Position numbers and translations under genes: made by a program. The notes beneath the pieces were generated by a model. That model saw nothing but the letters and a program-made list of their open reading frames with translations. It made no database searches and was not told where the DNA came from. Positions 51,990-64,000 of a DNA stretch of 64,000 bases are shown in pieces (the first letter of the stretch is position 1; each line of letters begins with the position of its first letter). Source of the stretch: Micromonospora ureilytica (lineage in GTDB: Bacteria > Actinomycetota > Actinomycetes > Mycobacteriales > Micromonosporaceae); contig NZ_JADOTX010000001.1 of assembly GCF_015751765.1 (NCBI RefSeq), positions 6,696,001 through 6,760,000 on the forward strand. The letters are read 5' to 3'.

Positions 51990-54101
51990 ATGATCCGGGC
52001 CCAACTCGACAAACTGCTGACCGTGGTGATCGCCGGAGTGCTGGCCGGGTTGGTGCTGGCCGCCGCCGCACTGCCCGCGGCCCTGGTCTTCGGAATCGGC
52101 TTCAGCGCCCTGTCGACGCCGTACTCGGAGCTGCCGAACACACTCCGTACGCCGCCCACCGCGCAGCGCTCCAACCTCTACGCCAACGACGGCACCACCC
52201 TGATCACCTCCTTCTACCAGGAGGACCGGGTGGACGTGCCGCTGCACGAGGTGGCCCCGGTGATGCGCCAAGCGATCGTGGCAGCCGAGGACGTCCGGTT
52301 CTACCAGCACAGCGGGGTCGACCTGCGGGGCGTCGTGCGCGCGTTCACAGTCAACAAGCGCGACGGCCGGACCCGGCAGGGCGCCTCCACGCTGACCATG
52401 CAGTACGTCCGCAACGTGCTCAGCAACGACCCCCGGCTGACCGAGACGCAACGGGACGCTGCCACCGAACTCACCACCGTCCGCAAACTCCAGGAGATGC
52501 GGTACGCGCTCGCGTTGGAGCGGGAGCTCGACAAGGACGAGATCCTGACCCGCTACCTCAACATCGCCTACTTCGGCGCCGGGGCGTACGGCATCGCGGC
52601 GGCCAGCAAGCGGTACTTCTCCCGGTCTCCGGCCGAGTTGACTCTGGCCCAGGCGGCACTGCTCGCCGGCCTGGTGCGTTCGCCGGACAGCGACGATCCG
52701 ATCAACGGCGACGCCGACAGCGCGGTGGCCCGGCGGTCGTACGTGTTGGAGCGGCTGGTGGAGTCGGGGCAGGTTCCGGCGGACAGGGCCGCGGCGGCGT
52801 CCGCCGAACCCCTGCAACTGCGGCCCAGCGAAACCCCGAACGACTGCACGGGCGTTCCCGACGCGCACAACGACTGGGGCTTCTTCTGCGACTGGTTCAC
52901 CCGCTGGTGGAGCAGCCAGTCCGCGTTCGGGGCGACCGCCGACGAGCGACAGCGCGCGCTGCGCCGGGGCGGCTTCTCCATCGTGTCGTCACTGGACCCG
53001 GGCGTGCAGCGGGCCACCACCGAGCAGGTGTTGAAGATCTATTCGACGACCAGGGCCGAGGCGGTGCCCACCGCCGTGGTGCAACCGGGCACCGGGCGGG
53101 TGCTGGCGATGTCGGTGAACCGCGCGTACAGCGTGGCGGACAACCCGGTCGGGCAGAAGAACCGCCCGAACACCGTCAACCAGTTGATCGCCGGCGGCGG
53201 CGCGATCGAGGGGTACCAGGGCGGCTCGACGTTCAAACTCTTCACCCTGCTGGCCGCGCTGGAGTCCGGCCTGCCGCTGTCGACCGACTTCGTGGCGCCG
53301 ACCCAGTTGCTCACCCGCTTCCCGGTGACCGGGGAGGCGAGTTGCGACGGGCGGTGGTGCCCGGCGAACGCCAGCCCGTCGTCGATGGACGGCCCCCGCA
53401 CCATGTGGAGCGCGTTCGGCCGCTCGGTGAACACGTACTTCGCCTGGCTCACCGAGAAGGTCGGCGCCGACCGGGTGGTGGAGATGGCCGAGCGACTCGG
53501 CATCGTGCTGCGGGCCGAGTCCGACGCGAAGCTGGCCCGCTACGGCGCGAAGGACTGGGGCCCGTTCACCCTGGGCGTGGCCGCGACCACCCCGTTGGAC
53601 CTGGCCAGCGCGTACGCCACGGTGGCGGCCGAGGGGACCTGGTGCGCGCCGCTGCCGGTGGTCTCGATCACCGACTCGGGCGGCCGGCCGGTCGACGCCG
53701 CCAAGCCGGACTGCCGACAGGTGCTCGACGCCGACGTGGCGCGGGCGGCCACCGACGCGGCCCGCTGCCCGGTCGGGGACCAGTCGATGTACGGGCGCTG
53801 CGACGGTGCCACCGCACCCGGCCTGCGGGCGAAGCTCGGCCGACCGGTGGCGGGCAAGACCGGCAGCTCGGAACGGTACGAGACGGAGACGGTGGTGGCG
53901 TTCACGCCGCAGCTCGCGGTCGCCTCGATGGCGGCGAACCCGGACGATCCCCGGGACGCGGTCGGTCAGGCGGTGCAGGCCGAGATGGTGAACGCGGTAG
54001 GTGAGGTGCTCGCCTTCGCCCTGCGCGACCAACCGGTCCGCGACTTCGTCCCGCCCAGCGAACGCACCGCCTTCCAAGCCCAACCCCAAGCCGGCAACTG
54101 A
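51990..54101 (+). CDS. Bifunctional class A penicillin-binding protein
   Basis: This 703-residue cell-wall synthase has one N-terminal membrane helix (LLTVVIAGVLAGLVLAAAAL). The glycosyltransferase (GT51) domain has AAEDVRFYQHSGVDLRGVVR with catalytic Glu100 and GASTLTMQYVRN. The transpeptidase has Ser413-x-x-Lys416 in GGSTFKLF, the SxN motif in GRSVNTYFAWL, and VAGKTGSSE (Lys623). It should polymerise and cross-link peptidoglycan outside the membrane. With the SDR gene it is interposed between the phosphatase and glyA. Confidence 0.95.
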   Translation: MIRAQLDKLLTVVIAGVLAGLVLAAAALPAALVFGIGFSALSTPYSELPNTLRTPPTAQRSNLYANDGTTLITSFYQEDRVDVPLHEVAPVMRQAIVAAEDVRFYQHSGVDLRGVVRAFTVNKRDGRTRQGASTLTMQYVRNVLSNDPRLTETQRDAATELTTVRKLQEMRYALALERELDKDEILTRYLNIAYFGAGAYGIAAASKRYFSRSPAELTLAQAALLAGLVRSPDSDDPINGDADSAVARRSYVLERLVESGQVPADRAAAASAEPLQLRPSETPNDCTGVPDAHNDWGFFCDWFTRWWSSQSAFGATADERQRALRRGGFSIVSSLDPGVQRATTEQVLKIYSTTRAEAVPTAVVQPGTGRVLAMSVNRAYSVADNPVGQKNRPNTVNQLIAGGGAIEGYQGGSTFKLFTLLAALESGLPLSTDFVAPTQLLTRFPVTGEASCDGRWCPANASPSSMDGPRTMWSAFGRSVNTYFAWLTEKVGADRVVEMAERLGIVLRAESDAKLARYGAKDWGPFTLGVAATTPLDLASAYATVAAEGTWCAPLPVVSITDSGGRPVDAAKPDCRQVLDADVARAATDAARCPVGDQSMYGRCDGATAPGLRAKLGRPVAGKTGSSERYETETVVAFTPQLAVASMAANPDDPRDAVGQAVQAEMVNAVGEVLAFALRDQPVRDFVPPSERTAFQAQPQAGN

Positions 54102-54110
54102 CCCGGGCGG

Positions 54111-55574
54111 TCAGCGGGTTTGTTCGGCGTTGCGGGCTATGTTGCGGACCATTCCGCCGAAGACCACCGCGTGGAACGGCGCCACCGACCCCCAGTAGGC
54201 GTGTCCGGCCAGGCCGCGCGGCAGGAAGACCGCGCGCTGCTGGTAGAGGCTGCCGCCGCCGCTGCCCGGCAGTATCCGCATCTCCAGCCAGGCCCGGCCG
54301 GGCAGCCGCATCTCGGCGCGCAGTCGCAGCAACTCGCCCGGGACGATCTCCTCGACCCGCCAGAAGTCCAGCGCCTCACCGACCTGGAGGCGGTGCGGGT
54401 CGCGTCGGCCCCGCCGCAGCCCGACCCCGCCGACCAGCCGGTCCAGCCAGCCTCGGATCGACCAGGCCAGGGGGAACGAGTACCAGCCGTGTTCGCCGCC
54501 GACGCCCTCGACGACCCGCCAGAGCGCCGCCGGTGACGCGTCGACAGCCCGCTCCCGGACGTCGGTGTAGACGGTGCCGCCGGACCAGTCCGGGTCGGTG
54601 GGCAACGGCTCGGCGGGCGCGTCCGGGCCGCTCGCCGTGGACCAGCGGGTCTCCACCTGGGCGTCGCGCACCTTGGCCAGCGCCAGCGCCACCGCCTCGT
54701 CGAAGCCGGTCAGCCCGCCGGGCGGGTCCGGGACGTAGCGGGCGATGTCGTGTTCGTGGGCCACCGCCTCGTGGATCAGGCTCTCCACCAGCGGACGGGC
54801 GATCTTGTTCGGCACCGGGGTGATCAGACCGACCCAGTGCGAGGAGAGCGACGGGGTGAGCGGACGGACCGGCACGATGACCCGGCGGCGCAGCCCGGCC
54901 ACCCGCGCGTACCGCTGCATCATCTCGCGGAACGTCAGCACGTCCGGCCCGCCGATGTCGAAGCCCCTGTTGACCTCGGCCGGCAGGTCGGCGCAGCCGG
55001 CCAGGTACCGCAGCACGTCGCGGACCGCGATCGGTTGGATCCGGTTGCGGACCCAGCGCGGAGTGATCATTGCGGGCAGCCGTTCGGTCAGGTAGCGCAG
55101 CATCTCGAACGACGCCGAGCCGGACCCGATGATCACCGCGGCGCGGAGCACCGCCGTGGGCACCCCGCTGGCCAGCAGGATCCGGCCCACCTCGGCGCGG
55201 GACCGCAGGTGTGGGGACGGCACCTCCGCGTCGGACGCCGGCTCCGGGCCGCCCAGGTAGACGATCCGGCGTACGCCGGCCGCGCGTGCCGCCGCCGCGA
55301 AGTTGGTCGCGGCCGTGCGGTCGGCCGCCTCGAAGTCGGGTCGGCCCAGCGAGTGCACCAGGAAGTACGCGACGTCCACGTCGGCGAACGCGGCGGACAG
55401 CGTCTCCGGTCGACTCAGGTCTCCTTCGACGATCTCGGCCGCCGAGGCCCAGGGCACGTCCCGCAGCCGCACCGCCTTGCGGGCGAGGCAGCGCACGGTG
55501 TGCCCGTCGGCGAGCAGCAGCGGCGTCAGCCGCCCGCCGATGTAGCCGGTCGCTCCGGTGACGAGGCATCTCAC
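54111..55574 (-). CDS. NAD(P)-binding SDR + DUF2867 protein
   Basis: This is a 487-residue two-domain protein. Residues 1-310 are an atypical extended [43 protein letters not shown] and [11 protein letters not shown], without the classical YxxxK. Residues 330-487 are DUF2867 ([40 protein letters not shown]), a START-like fold. A redox or lipid-linked role is often supposed, but none is proven. The GTG start shares a 35-bp intergenic region with divergent glyA; a CAGACT -10-like box ends 7 nt upstream. Confidence 0.88.
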   Translation of the reverse strand: MRCLVTGATGYIGGRLTPLLLADGHTVRCLARKAVRLRDVPWASAAEIVEGDLSRPETLSAAFADVDVAYFLVHSLGRPDFEAADRTAATNFAAAARAAGVRRIVYLGGPEPASDAEVPSPHLRSRAEVGRILLASGVPTAVLRAAVIIGSGSASFEMLRYLTERLPAMITPRWVRNRIQPIAVRDVLRYLAGCADLPAEVNRGFDIGGPDVLTFREMMQRYARVAGLRRRVIVPVRPLTPSLSSHWVGLITPVPNKIARPLVESLIHEAVAHEHDIARYVPDPPGGLTGFDEAVALALAKVRDAQVETRWSTASGPDAPAEPLPTDPDWSGGTVYTDVRERAVDASPAALWRVVEGVGGEHGWYSFPLAWSIRGWLDRLVGGVGLRRGRRDPHRLQVGEALDFWRVEEIVPGELLRLRAEMRLPGRAWLEMRILPGSGGGSLYQQRAVFLPRGLAGHAYWGSVAPFHAVVFGGMVRNIARNAEQTR

Positions 55575-55609
55575 AGGTCCCAGTCTGCTGCCCCCTAGAC
55601 TCGTTTGCT
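55575..55609. promoter_or_regulatory. 35-bp divergent region with two leaderless promoters
   Basis: On the plus strand TAGACT (55596-55601) is 8 nt before the glyA GTG. On the minus strand CAGACT (55587-55582) is 7 nt before the SDR GTG. The two -10 boxes are only 8 bp apart, so each -35 region falls around the other gene's start codon, and the two polymerases should exclude each other. Confidence 0.55.
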
Positions 55610-56899
55610 GTGGAGACCGAGACGAGCACCTTCTGGGGGCCGGATTTCGCGCAGCTCAGGGCCACCGACCCGGAGATCGCCGAGGTGGTCCTCGGCGAAC
55701 TGGACCGGTTGCGGGGCGGCCTGCAGCTCATCGCCAGCGAAAATCTGACCTCGCCGGCGGTGCTGGCGGCGCTCGGTTCGACGCTGACCAACAAGTACGC
55801 CGAGGGTTACCCGGGCCGGCGCTACTACGGCGGCTGCGCCGAGGTGGACCGGGCCGAGGAGATCGGCATCGCCCGGGCCAAGGAGCTCTTCGGTGCCGAG
55901 CACGCCAACCTCCAGCCGCACTCCGGGGCGAGCGCCAACCTGGCCGCGTACGCCGCGCTGGTGCAGCCGGGGGACACGGTGCTGGCGATGGACCTGCCGC
56001 ACGGCGGGCACCTCACCCACGGCAGCCGGGTGAACTTCTCCGGCAAGTGGTTCCACCCGGTCGGCTACCCGGTCCGGCGGGACACCGAGCAGATCGACTA
56101 CGACGAGGTACGGGACCTGGCGCGGGCGCACCAACCCAAGCTGATCATCTGTGGGGCCACCGCGTACCCGCGCCTGATCGACTTCGCGCGCTTCCGGGAG
56201 ATCGCCGACGAGGTCGGCGCGTACCTGATGGTGGACGCGGCGCACTTCATCGGCCTGGTCGCCGGCCGGGCGATCCCGTCCCCGGTGCCGCACGCCGACG
56301 TCGTCTGCGCCACCACTCACAAGGTGCTGCGCGGTCCGCGCGGCGGCATGATCCTGTGCCGTGAGTCGCTGGCTCAGCGGATCGACAAGGCGGTCTTCCC
56401 GTTCACCCAGGGCGGCCCGCTGATGCACGCGGTCGCCGCCAAGGCGGTCGCGCTGCGCGAGGCAGCCCAGCCGGAGTTCCAGACGTACGCCCGGCAGGTG
56501 GTCAGCAACGCCCAGGCGCTCGCCGCCGGGTTGGCCGACGAGGGGATGCGCCCGGTGTCCGGTGGCACCGACACCCACCTCGCCCTGATCGACCTGCGGG
56601 AGCTGGGGGTGACCGGCACCGAGGCCGAGCGCCGCTGCGACGCCGCGTCGATCACCCTGAACAAGAACGCCATCCCGTACGACCCGCAGCCCCCGATCGT
56701 GGCCTCCGGCATCCGGGTGGGCACGCCGAGTGTCACCACGCAGGGCATGCGCGAGGGGGAGCTGCGCCAGGTGGCGAGCCTGATCGCCCGTGCGGTGCGC
56801 ACCGACCCCGGGGCTCCGGGCGGGGCTGACGAGTTGACCCGGCTCGGTGCCGAGGTGGCCGAGCTGGTCGCGACGTTCCCGGCGTACCCCCGTGGCTGA
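55610..56899 (+). CDS. glyA: Serine hydroxymethyltransferase
   Basis: This 429-residue PLP enzyme interconverts serine and glycine with tetrahydrofolate. [20 protein letters not shown] near residue 40, [16 protein letters not shown] near residue 62 and the PLP-lysine segment [18 protein letters not shown] near residue 229 are all conserved. The GTG start appears leaderless. The stop overlaps the AtpI-like gene by 8 nt. The wecA gene found between glyA and atpI in related actinobacteria is absent here. Confidence 0.95.
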   Translation: METETSTFWGPDFAQLRATDPEIAEVVLGELDRLRGGLQLIASENLTSPAVLAALGSTLTNKYAEGYPGRRYYGGCAEVDRAEEIGIARAKELFGAEHANLQPHSGASANLAAYAALVQPGDTVLAMDLPHGGHLTHGSRVNFSGKWFHPVGYPVRRDTEQIDYDEVRDLARAHQPKLIICGATAYPRLIDFARFREIADEVGAYLMVDAAHFIGLVAGRAIPSPVPHADVVCATTHKVLRGPRGGMILCRESLAQRIDKAVFPFTQGGPLMHAVAAKAVALREAAQPEFQTYARQVVSNAQALAAGLADEGMRPVSGGTDTHLALIDLRELGVTGTEAERRCDAASITLNKNAIPYDPQPPIVASGIRVGTPSVTTQGMREGELRQVASLIARAVRTDPGAPGGADELTRLGAEVAELVATFPAYPRG

Positions 56900-57317
56900 G
56901 CCCGGGGTGGTCGAGCCGGACACCGACCGGCGGTGGCGGCTGCGGCACCTGCCGGTGTTGCTCGGGGCGTCGGCGGCGCTGGCCGCGGTCGCCGCGGTGG
57001 TGGGCGGGGTGACCGGCGGCGCGACGGCAGCGCTCGGCGCGGCGGCCGGCGTGGGCGTCACAGTGCTCAGCTACACCCTCACCACTGTGGTGCTGGCCCG
57101 GGCCGACCGGATCAACCCGCAGTTGCTGCTGCCGCTGGGCCTGGGCCTGTACGTGCTGAAGTTCAGCCTGCTGGGTGTGGTGATGGTGGCGGTGGCGTCG
57201 ACCGGTTGGCCCGGGTTGATCCCTCTTTGCCTCGGCATCGTCGCCGGGGTGGCAGTGTGGACTGCGGTGCACATCTGGTGGCTCACCACTGTGCATGCGC
57301 GTCGGGTGCACAGCTGA
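56892..57317 (+). CDS. atpI: ATP synthase subunit I-like membrane protein
   Basis: This is a 141-residue protein with four hydrophobic segments: [60 protein letters not shown] and [19 protein letters not shown]. The layout and the [12 protein letters not shown] segment match actinobacterial AtpI, which helps assemble the c-ring. The N-terminus is acidic ([13 protein letters not shown]). The GTG lies inside the end of glyA. Its place at the head of the ATP synthase genes supports the call, though sequence identity in this family is always low. Confidence 0.75.
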   Translation: MAEPGVVEPDTDRRWRLRHLPVLLGASAALAAVAAVVGGVTGGATAALGAAAGVGVTVLSYTLTTVVLARADRINPQLLLPLGLGLYVLKFSLLGVVMVAVASTGWPGLIPLCLGIVAGVAVWTAVHIWWLTTVHARRVHS

Positions 57318-57393
57318 CCTGGCGGTCGTCCCACCTTTCGGACGCGCGGCAATGTGTCGGCCTCCGGTCATTTTCCGACGGGCGGAAGGGGAG

Positions 57394-57399
57394 TAGCGT
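57394..57399 (+). promoter_or_regulatory. -10 box TAGCGT, probable atp operon promoter
   Basis: TAGCGT lies 100 nt before atpZ in the only sizeable gap (181 nt) upstream of the ATP synthase genes. TTTTCC 17 nt upstream is a weak -35 candidate. Confidence 0.45.
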
Positions 57400-57431
57400 G
57401 CCCACAGACGACGGCGCCCACGAGAAGCCCA

Positions 57432-57447
57432 CACAACCACGGTTGTG
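57432..57447. promoter_or_regulatory. CACAACC-AC-GGTTGTG dyad in the atp leader
   Basis: Two 7-bp perfect arms separated by 2 nt lie 33-48 nt downstream of the predicted -10 box and about 50 nt before atpZ. It could be a repressor site or a short RNA hairpin. Confidence 0.45.
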
Positions 57448-57498
57448 CGGGGGGTGAGGCACAGCCTCGTCTTCCCGGCTGATATCGTTCGCCCCGTC

Positions 57499-57735
57499 AT
57501 GGCTGGTGACCAAACCCCCCGTCCCGCCGGTGAACCGGACGATTATCCGTCCGGTGCCGGTCAGGGTTGGACCGCGCTCAGCTACCTCATCGGAGGCATG
57601 CTCGTGTGGGGTTTCATCGGCTGGCTGGTTGACCAGTGGCTCGACACCGGCGGCGTCGCCACCGGGATCGGCGTCGTGCTCGGTATGGCTGGGGGCATCA
57701 TCCTGGTCATCCGCCGACTCGGCACGCCTACTTAG
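57499..57735 (+). CDS. atpZ: AtpZ-family protein
   Basis: This is a 78-residue protein. After a polar N-terminus (about 25 residues), two membrane helices follow: ALSYLIGGMLVWGFIGWLVD and GVATGIGVVLGMAGGIILVI, with the WLVDQWLDTGG loop typical of the AtpZ/ATPase_gene1 family that accompanies F-type ATP synthases. ATG 57499 (MAGDQTPRPAGEP) has no strong ribosome binding site; TATCGT ends about 10 nt before it. The stop is 11 nt before atpB. Confidence 0.85.
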   Translation: MAGDQTPRPAGEPDDYPSGAGQGWTALSYLIGGMLVWGFIGWLVDQWLDTGGVATGIGVVLGMAGGIILVIRRLGTPT

Positions 57736-57746
57736 GAAGGGACGCG

Positions 57747-58544
57747 GTGTTCGGACAGGCGAACGTTCTGGCAGCGGGCCAGGCGGCATTCCCACCCACG
57801 GTGGAGGACTTCTACCTGCCCAGCATCCTGCCCTGGGGTGCGCACGACTCCTACTGGTTCACCAAGATCACGGCGATGGTCTGGATCGCGGTCGGCGTCC
57901 TGATCATCTTCTTCCTGGCGAGCTACCGGAACCCGCAGTTGGTGCCGACCAAGAAGCAGTGGTTCGCCGAGTCGATCTACGGCTTCGTGCGCAACAACAT
58001 CGCGGTCGACATGATCGGTCACCAGGGTGTGCGGTTCGCGCCGTACTTCACCACGCTGTTCTGCTTCGTGCTGCTGACGAACGCGTTCGCGATCATCCCG
58101 TTCTTCCAGATCTCGCCGAACTCGCACATCGCGTTCCCGGCGTTCCTCGCGATCATCAGCTACGTGCTGTTCAACTACATCGGCATCAAGAAGCACGGCT
58201 TCGTCAAGTACTTCAAGAACTCTCTGGTTCCGCCGGCACCCTGGTTCATCCTGCCGCTGCTGATCCCGATCGAGCTCTTCTCCACCTTCATCGTCCGGCC
58301 GTTCTCGCTCGCGGTTCGTCTCTTCGCGAACATGTTCGCCGGTCACATGCTCCTGCTGGTCTTCACGCTCGGCGGCTTCGCGATGCTGAGTGCTAACGCC
58401 TGGCTGGCGCCGGTCTCGGTGCTCTCCTGGGTGATGACCATCGCGCTCACCTTCCTTGAGTTCCTGGTGATCGTCCTGCAGGCCTACGTCTTCACCGTCC
58501 TCACCGCCAGCTACGTGCAGGGCGCGCTCGCCGAAGAGCACTGA
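57747..58544 (+). CDS. atpB: ATP synthase Fo subunit a
   Basis: This 265-residue membrane subunit forms the proton half-channels. About six helices can be traced. The essential arginine is in RPFSLAVRLFANMFAGHMLL near residue 193. The C-terminal helix SWVMTIALTFLEFLVIVLQAY has the conserved Glu and Gln of the channel. GTG 57747 is preceded by AGGAAGGGA; the frame upstream of it overlaps atpZ. Confidence 0.95.
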   Translation: MFGQANVLAAGQAAFPPTVEDFYLPSILPWGAHDSYWFTKITAMVWIAVGVLIIFFLASYRNPQLVPTKKQWFAESIYGFVRNNIAVDMIGHQGVRFAPYFTTLFCFVLLTNAFAIIPFFQISPNSHIAFPAFLAIISYVLFNYIGIKKHGFVKYFKNSLVPPAPWFILPLLIPIELFSTFIVRPFSLAVRLFANMFAGHMLLLVFTLGGFAMLSANAWLAPVSVLSWVMTIALTFLEFLVIVLQAYVFTVLTASYVQGALAEEH

Positions 58545-58570
58545 TCCACCCGCACCAACCGTTGTCGTCC

Positions 58571-58587
58571 CGCGTGAGAGTCACGCG
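58571..58587 (+). promoter_or_regulatory. Intercistronic hairpin CGCGTGA-GAG-TCACGCG before atpE
   Basis: Perfect 7-bp arms and a 3-nt loop lie 9 nt upstream of the AGGAGG site of atpE, and the right arm also forms the self-complementary TCACGCGTGA. It could stabilise the downstream mRNA or tune translation of the highly expressed c subunit. Confidence 0.65.
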
Positions 58588-58593
58588 TGATAA

Positions 58594-58854
<261 letters not shown>

Positions 58855-58881
58855 TCCCGCTCGTCGACCGGGAGGTCACTT

Positions 58882-59421
58882 ATGTACTTCCTCGCCGCTG
58901 AGGGTGGTGAGTCGACGCACAACCCGATCATCCCGATCTGGCAGGAGATCGTGGTTGGGTCCGTCGCCTTCATCGTGCTCTGCTTCGTGCTGATGAAGTT
59001 CGTCTTCCCGCGCATGGAGCAGACGTTCCAGGCTCGGGTCGACGCGATCGAGGGCGGCATCAAGCGCGCCGAGGCCGCTCAGGCCGAGGCGAACCAGCTG
59101 CTCGAGCAGTACCGTGCCCAGCTCGCTGAGGCTCGGACCGACGCCGCCAAGATCCGTGACGACGCGCGGGCCGACGCCGAGGGGATCCGACAGGACATCC
59201 TCGCCAAGGCGCGGGAAGAGTCCGACCGGGTCATCCAGGCGGGCAAGGACGCGCTCGCCGCCGAGCGGGCCACCATCGTGCGCGAGCTGCGCGCGGAGGT
59301 CGGCACGATCGCGGTGGACCTGGCCAGCAAGATCGTTGGCGAGTCGTTGGCCGACGAGGCGCGGCGTAAGGGCACCGTCGACCGGTTCCTGAGCGGCCTC
59401 GAGAGCACGGGGGCCCGCTGA
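58882..59421 (+). CDS. atpF: ATP synthase Fo subunit b
   Basis: This 179-residue peripheral-stalk subunit has one membrane helix near the N-terminus (EIVVGSVAFIVLCFVLMKFV), followed by a long charged helix rich in Ala, Glu, Arg and Asp (AEAAQAEANQLLEQYRAQLA) that forms the dimeric coiled-coil. The stop shares one base with the atpH start (TGATG). GGGAGG precedes the ATG. Confidence 0.94.
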   Translation: MYFLAAEGGESTHNPIIPIWQEIVVGSVAFIVLCFVLMKFVFPRMEQTFQARVDAIEGGIKRAEAAQAEANQLLEQYRAQLAEARTDAAKIRDDARADAEGIRQDILAKAREESDRVIQAGKDALAAERATIVRELRAEVGTIAVDLASKIVGESLADEARRKGTVDRFLSGLESTGAR

Positions 59422-60242
59422 TGCAGGCCGCCAGCCGGGAGTCGTACAAGGTCGCGGCCGAGCGCCTCGACGCGTACGTCCGCGGCGCGGAGCCGTCGGC
59501 GGTGGCCTCCACCGCCGACGCCATCCTCTCCGTGGCGAGTCTGCTGCGGCGTGAGCCGCGGCTGCGCCGGGCGCTGTCCGAGCCGGCTCGTTCCGGTGAG
59601 GATCGCGGCGCTCTGCTCGGCGACATGCTGGGCGGGCGGATCGGCGCGGACGCGCTCGACCTGCTCGTGACGCTGGTGTCCGGCCGTTGGTCGGCACCGT
59701 CGGAGCTGCTCGGCGGCGCCGAGCGGCTGGGCGTGGAGGCGCTGCTCGCCAGCGCTGACAAGGCCGGCGAGCTGGGCGAGGTCGAGGACGAGCTGTTCCG
59801 CTTCGGTCAGGTAGTGGCCGGTCAGTCGGCGCTGAGCAACACGCTCGCCGACCCGGTCGCCCCGGTCGAGCAGCGGGCCACCCTGGCCCGCGAGCTGCTC
59901 GCCGACAAGGCCCGCCCGGTCACCGTCCGCCTCGTCGAGGTGGCGTTGAGCGGGTTCGGGGGACGCTCCTTCAGCGGGGCGCTCACCCGGCTGGTCGAGC
60001 TCGCCGCAGACCGGCGTGACCGGCAGGTGGCATACGTGACCGTCGCGGCCCCGTTGAGTGACGAGGACGAGCGTCGGCTGGGTGCGAGCCTCACCGCGAT
60101 ATACGGTCGAGAGGTCTCCGTCAAGCAGACGGTCGACCCCGCCGTCCTGGGTGGCGTGAGCGTCCGGGTCGGTTCCGACCTGTACGACGGCACCATCCTG
60201 CGCCGCCTCAACGAGAGCCGCAACGCGCTCGCGAAGCGCTGA
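59421..60242 (+). CDS. atpH: ATP synthase F1 subunit delta
   Basis: This 273-residue delta subunit is about 90 residues longer than in E. coli. The extra sequence precedes and extends the helical N-terminal half (ESYKVAAERLDAYVRGAEPS), and the conserved C-terminal motif reads PAVLGGVSVRVGSDLYDGTI. It is not fused to a b subunit as in mycobacteria. It couples F1 to the stalk. Translation is coupled to atpF. Confidence 0.93.
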   Translation: MQAASRESYKVAAERLDAYVRGAEPSAVASTADAILSVASLLRREPRLRRALSEPARSGEDRGALLGDMLGGRIGADALDLLVTLVSGRWSAPSELLGGAERLGVEALLASADKAGELGEVEDELFRFGQVVAGQSALSNTLADPVAPVEQRATLARELLADKARPVTVRLVEVALSGFGGRSFSGALTRLVELAADRRDRQVAYVTVAAPLSDEDERRLGASLTAIYGREVSVKQTVDPAVLGGVSVRVGSDLYDGTILRRLNESRNALAKR

Positions 60243-60244
60243 AC

Positions 60245-60304
60245 GGCTCCGCCGCCCAGCGGCTGAGCGGCTGCGCCGCCCAGTCGGGTGGCTCTGCCGC
60301 CCAG
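60245..60304 (+). repeat. Three 15-nt direct repeats in the atpH-atpA gap
   Basis: GGCTCCGCCGCCCAG, GGCTGCGCCGCCCAG and GGCTCTGCCGCCCAG start at 60245, 60269 and 60290. They fill the first half of the 138-nt gap, the largest within the atp genes. The second half has TTGACA at 60313 but no well-spaced -10 box. Confidence 0.7.
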
Positions 60305-60380
60305 CGCCCGGATTGACAGACGCCATTCGGACCGGTTGGTACTAGGTATCCCGGGCCCCTGAATTTTAAGGAAGCAGAGG

Positions 60381-62033
<1,653 letters not shown>

Positions 62034-62037
62034 TCCC

Positions 62038-64000
<1,963 letters not shown>

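Noticed and set aside
60313..60348. Canonical promoter TTGACA...TACTAG before atpA
   Set aside because: The best -10 candidates are 21 or more nt from the TTGACA, outside normal spacing, so it is not listed as a promoter.

Overview
The window is about 64 kb of very GC-rich chromosomal DNA with dense genes and many GTG starts. The gene order and family signatures are those of an actinobacterium. The block argS-lysA-hom-thrC ... thrB-rho-rpmE-prfA ... prmC-sua5-PTP ... glyA-atpI-atpZ-atpBEFHAGD is the classic actinobacterial core neighbourhood. Several intergenic inverted repeats (for example the GATCATGA...TCATGATC type) look like repeats I associate with Micromonospora and Salinispora. I therefore infer a Micromonosporaceae genome, most likely Micromonospora-like; no database was searched.

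Positions 1-27 kb are an accessory and metabolic half made of small, locally regulated cassettes. They are: a partial aminoglycoside phosphotransferase; an F420-type luciferase-like oxidoreductase with a deaminase; arylamine N-acetyltransferase divergent from a TetR regulator with a palindrome between them; a sugar epimerase/isomerase plus PfkB kinase pair with a LacI-type operator, and a LacI regulator nearby; a carboxylate-amine ligase, FAD reductase and lacI operon; DedA; a GH13 enzyme; a FabG-like SDR; two coupled small membrane proteins; a Gfo/Idh/MocA oxidoreductase; an erythromycin esterase; TetR-MMPL with two tandem perfect operators; HxlR divergent from an MFS pump; a stand-alone LigD-type polymerase; and an AraC-VOC-UvrA-like cassette.

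Positions 27.0-29.0 kb are the only gene-poor stretch. They hold tRNA-Arg(CCG), a protein that looks like a catalytically dead, truncated IS630 transposase, and nearly 1 kb of repeats: two copies of an ~80 bp inverted-repeat element, an 8-bp tandem array, a 61-bp perfect palindrome and a 35-bp tandem array.

Positions 29-64 kb are the core half. DUF305 and DUF3105 genes precede argS, lysA, hom and thrC. A three-gene block (RND permease, polysaccharide deacetylase, MFS) separates thrC from thrB. Then come rho (with a long repetitive charged N-terminal region), a kinase-phosphatase, rpmE, prfA, a GGDEF protein, prmC, the threonylcarbamoyl-AMP synthase, a tyrosine phosphatase, a class A PBP, an SDR/DUF2867 protein, glyA and the F1Fo ATP synthase operon. 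The window ends inside atpD.

A recurring theme is leaderless transcription. At about ten genes a TANNNT-like -10 box lies 6-8 nt upstream of a GTG or ATG, with no ribosome binding site. glyA and the divergent SDR gene share a 35-bp intergenic region in which both promoters appear to be leaderless. I found no CRISPR array, intact insertion sequence, rRNA or complete secondary-metabolite cluster.
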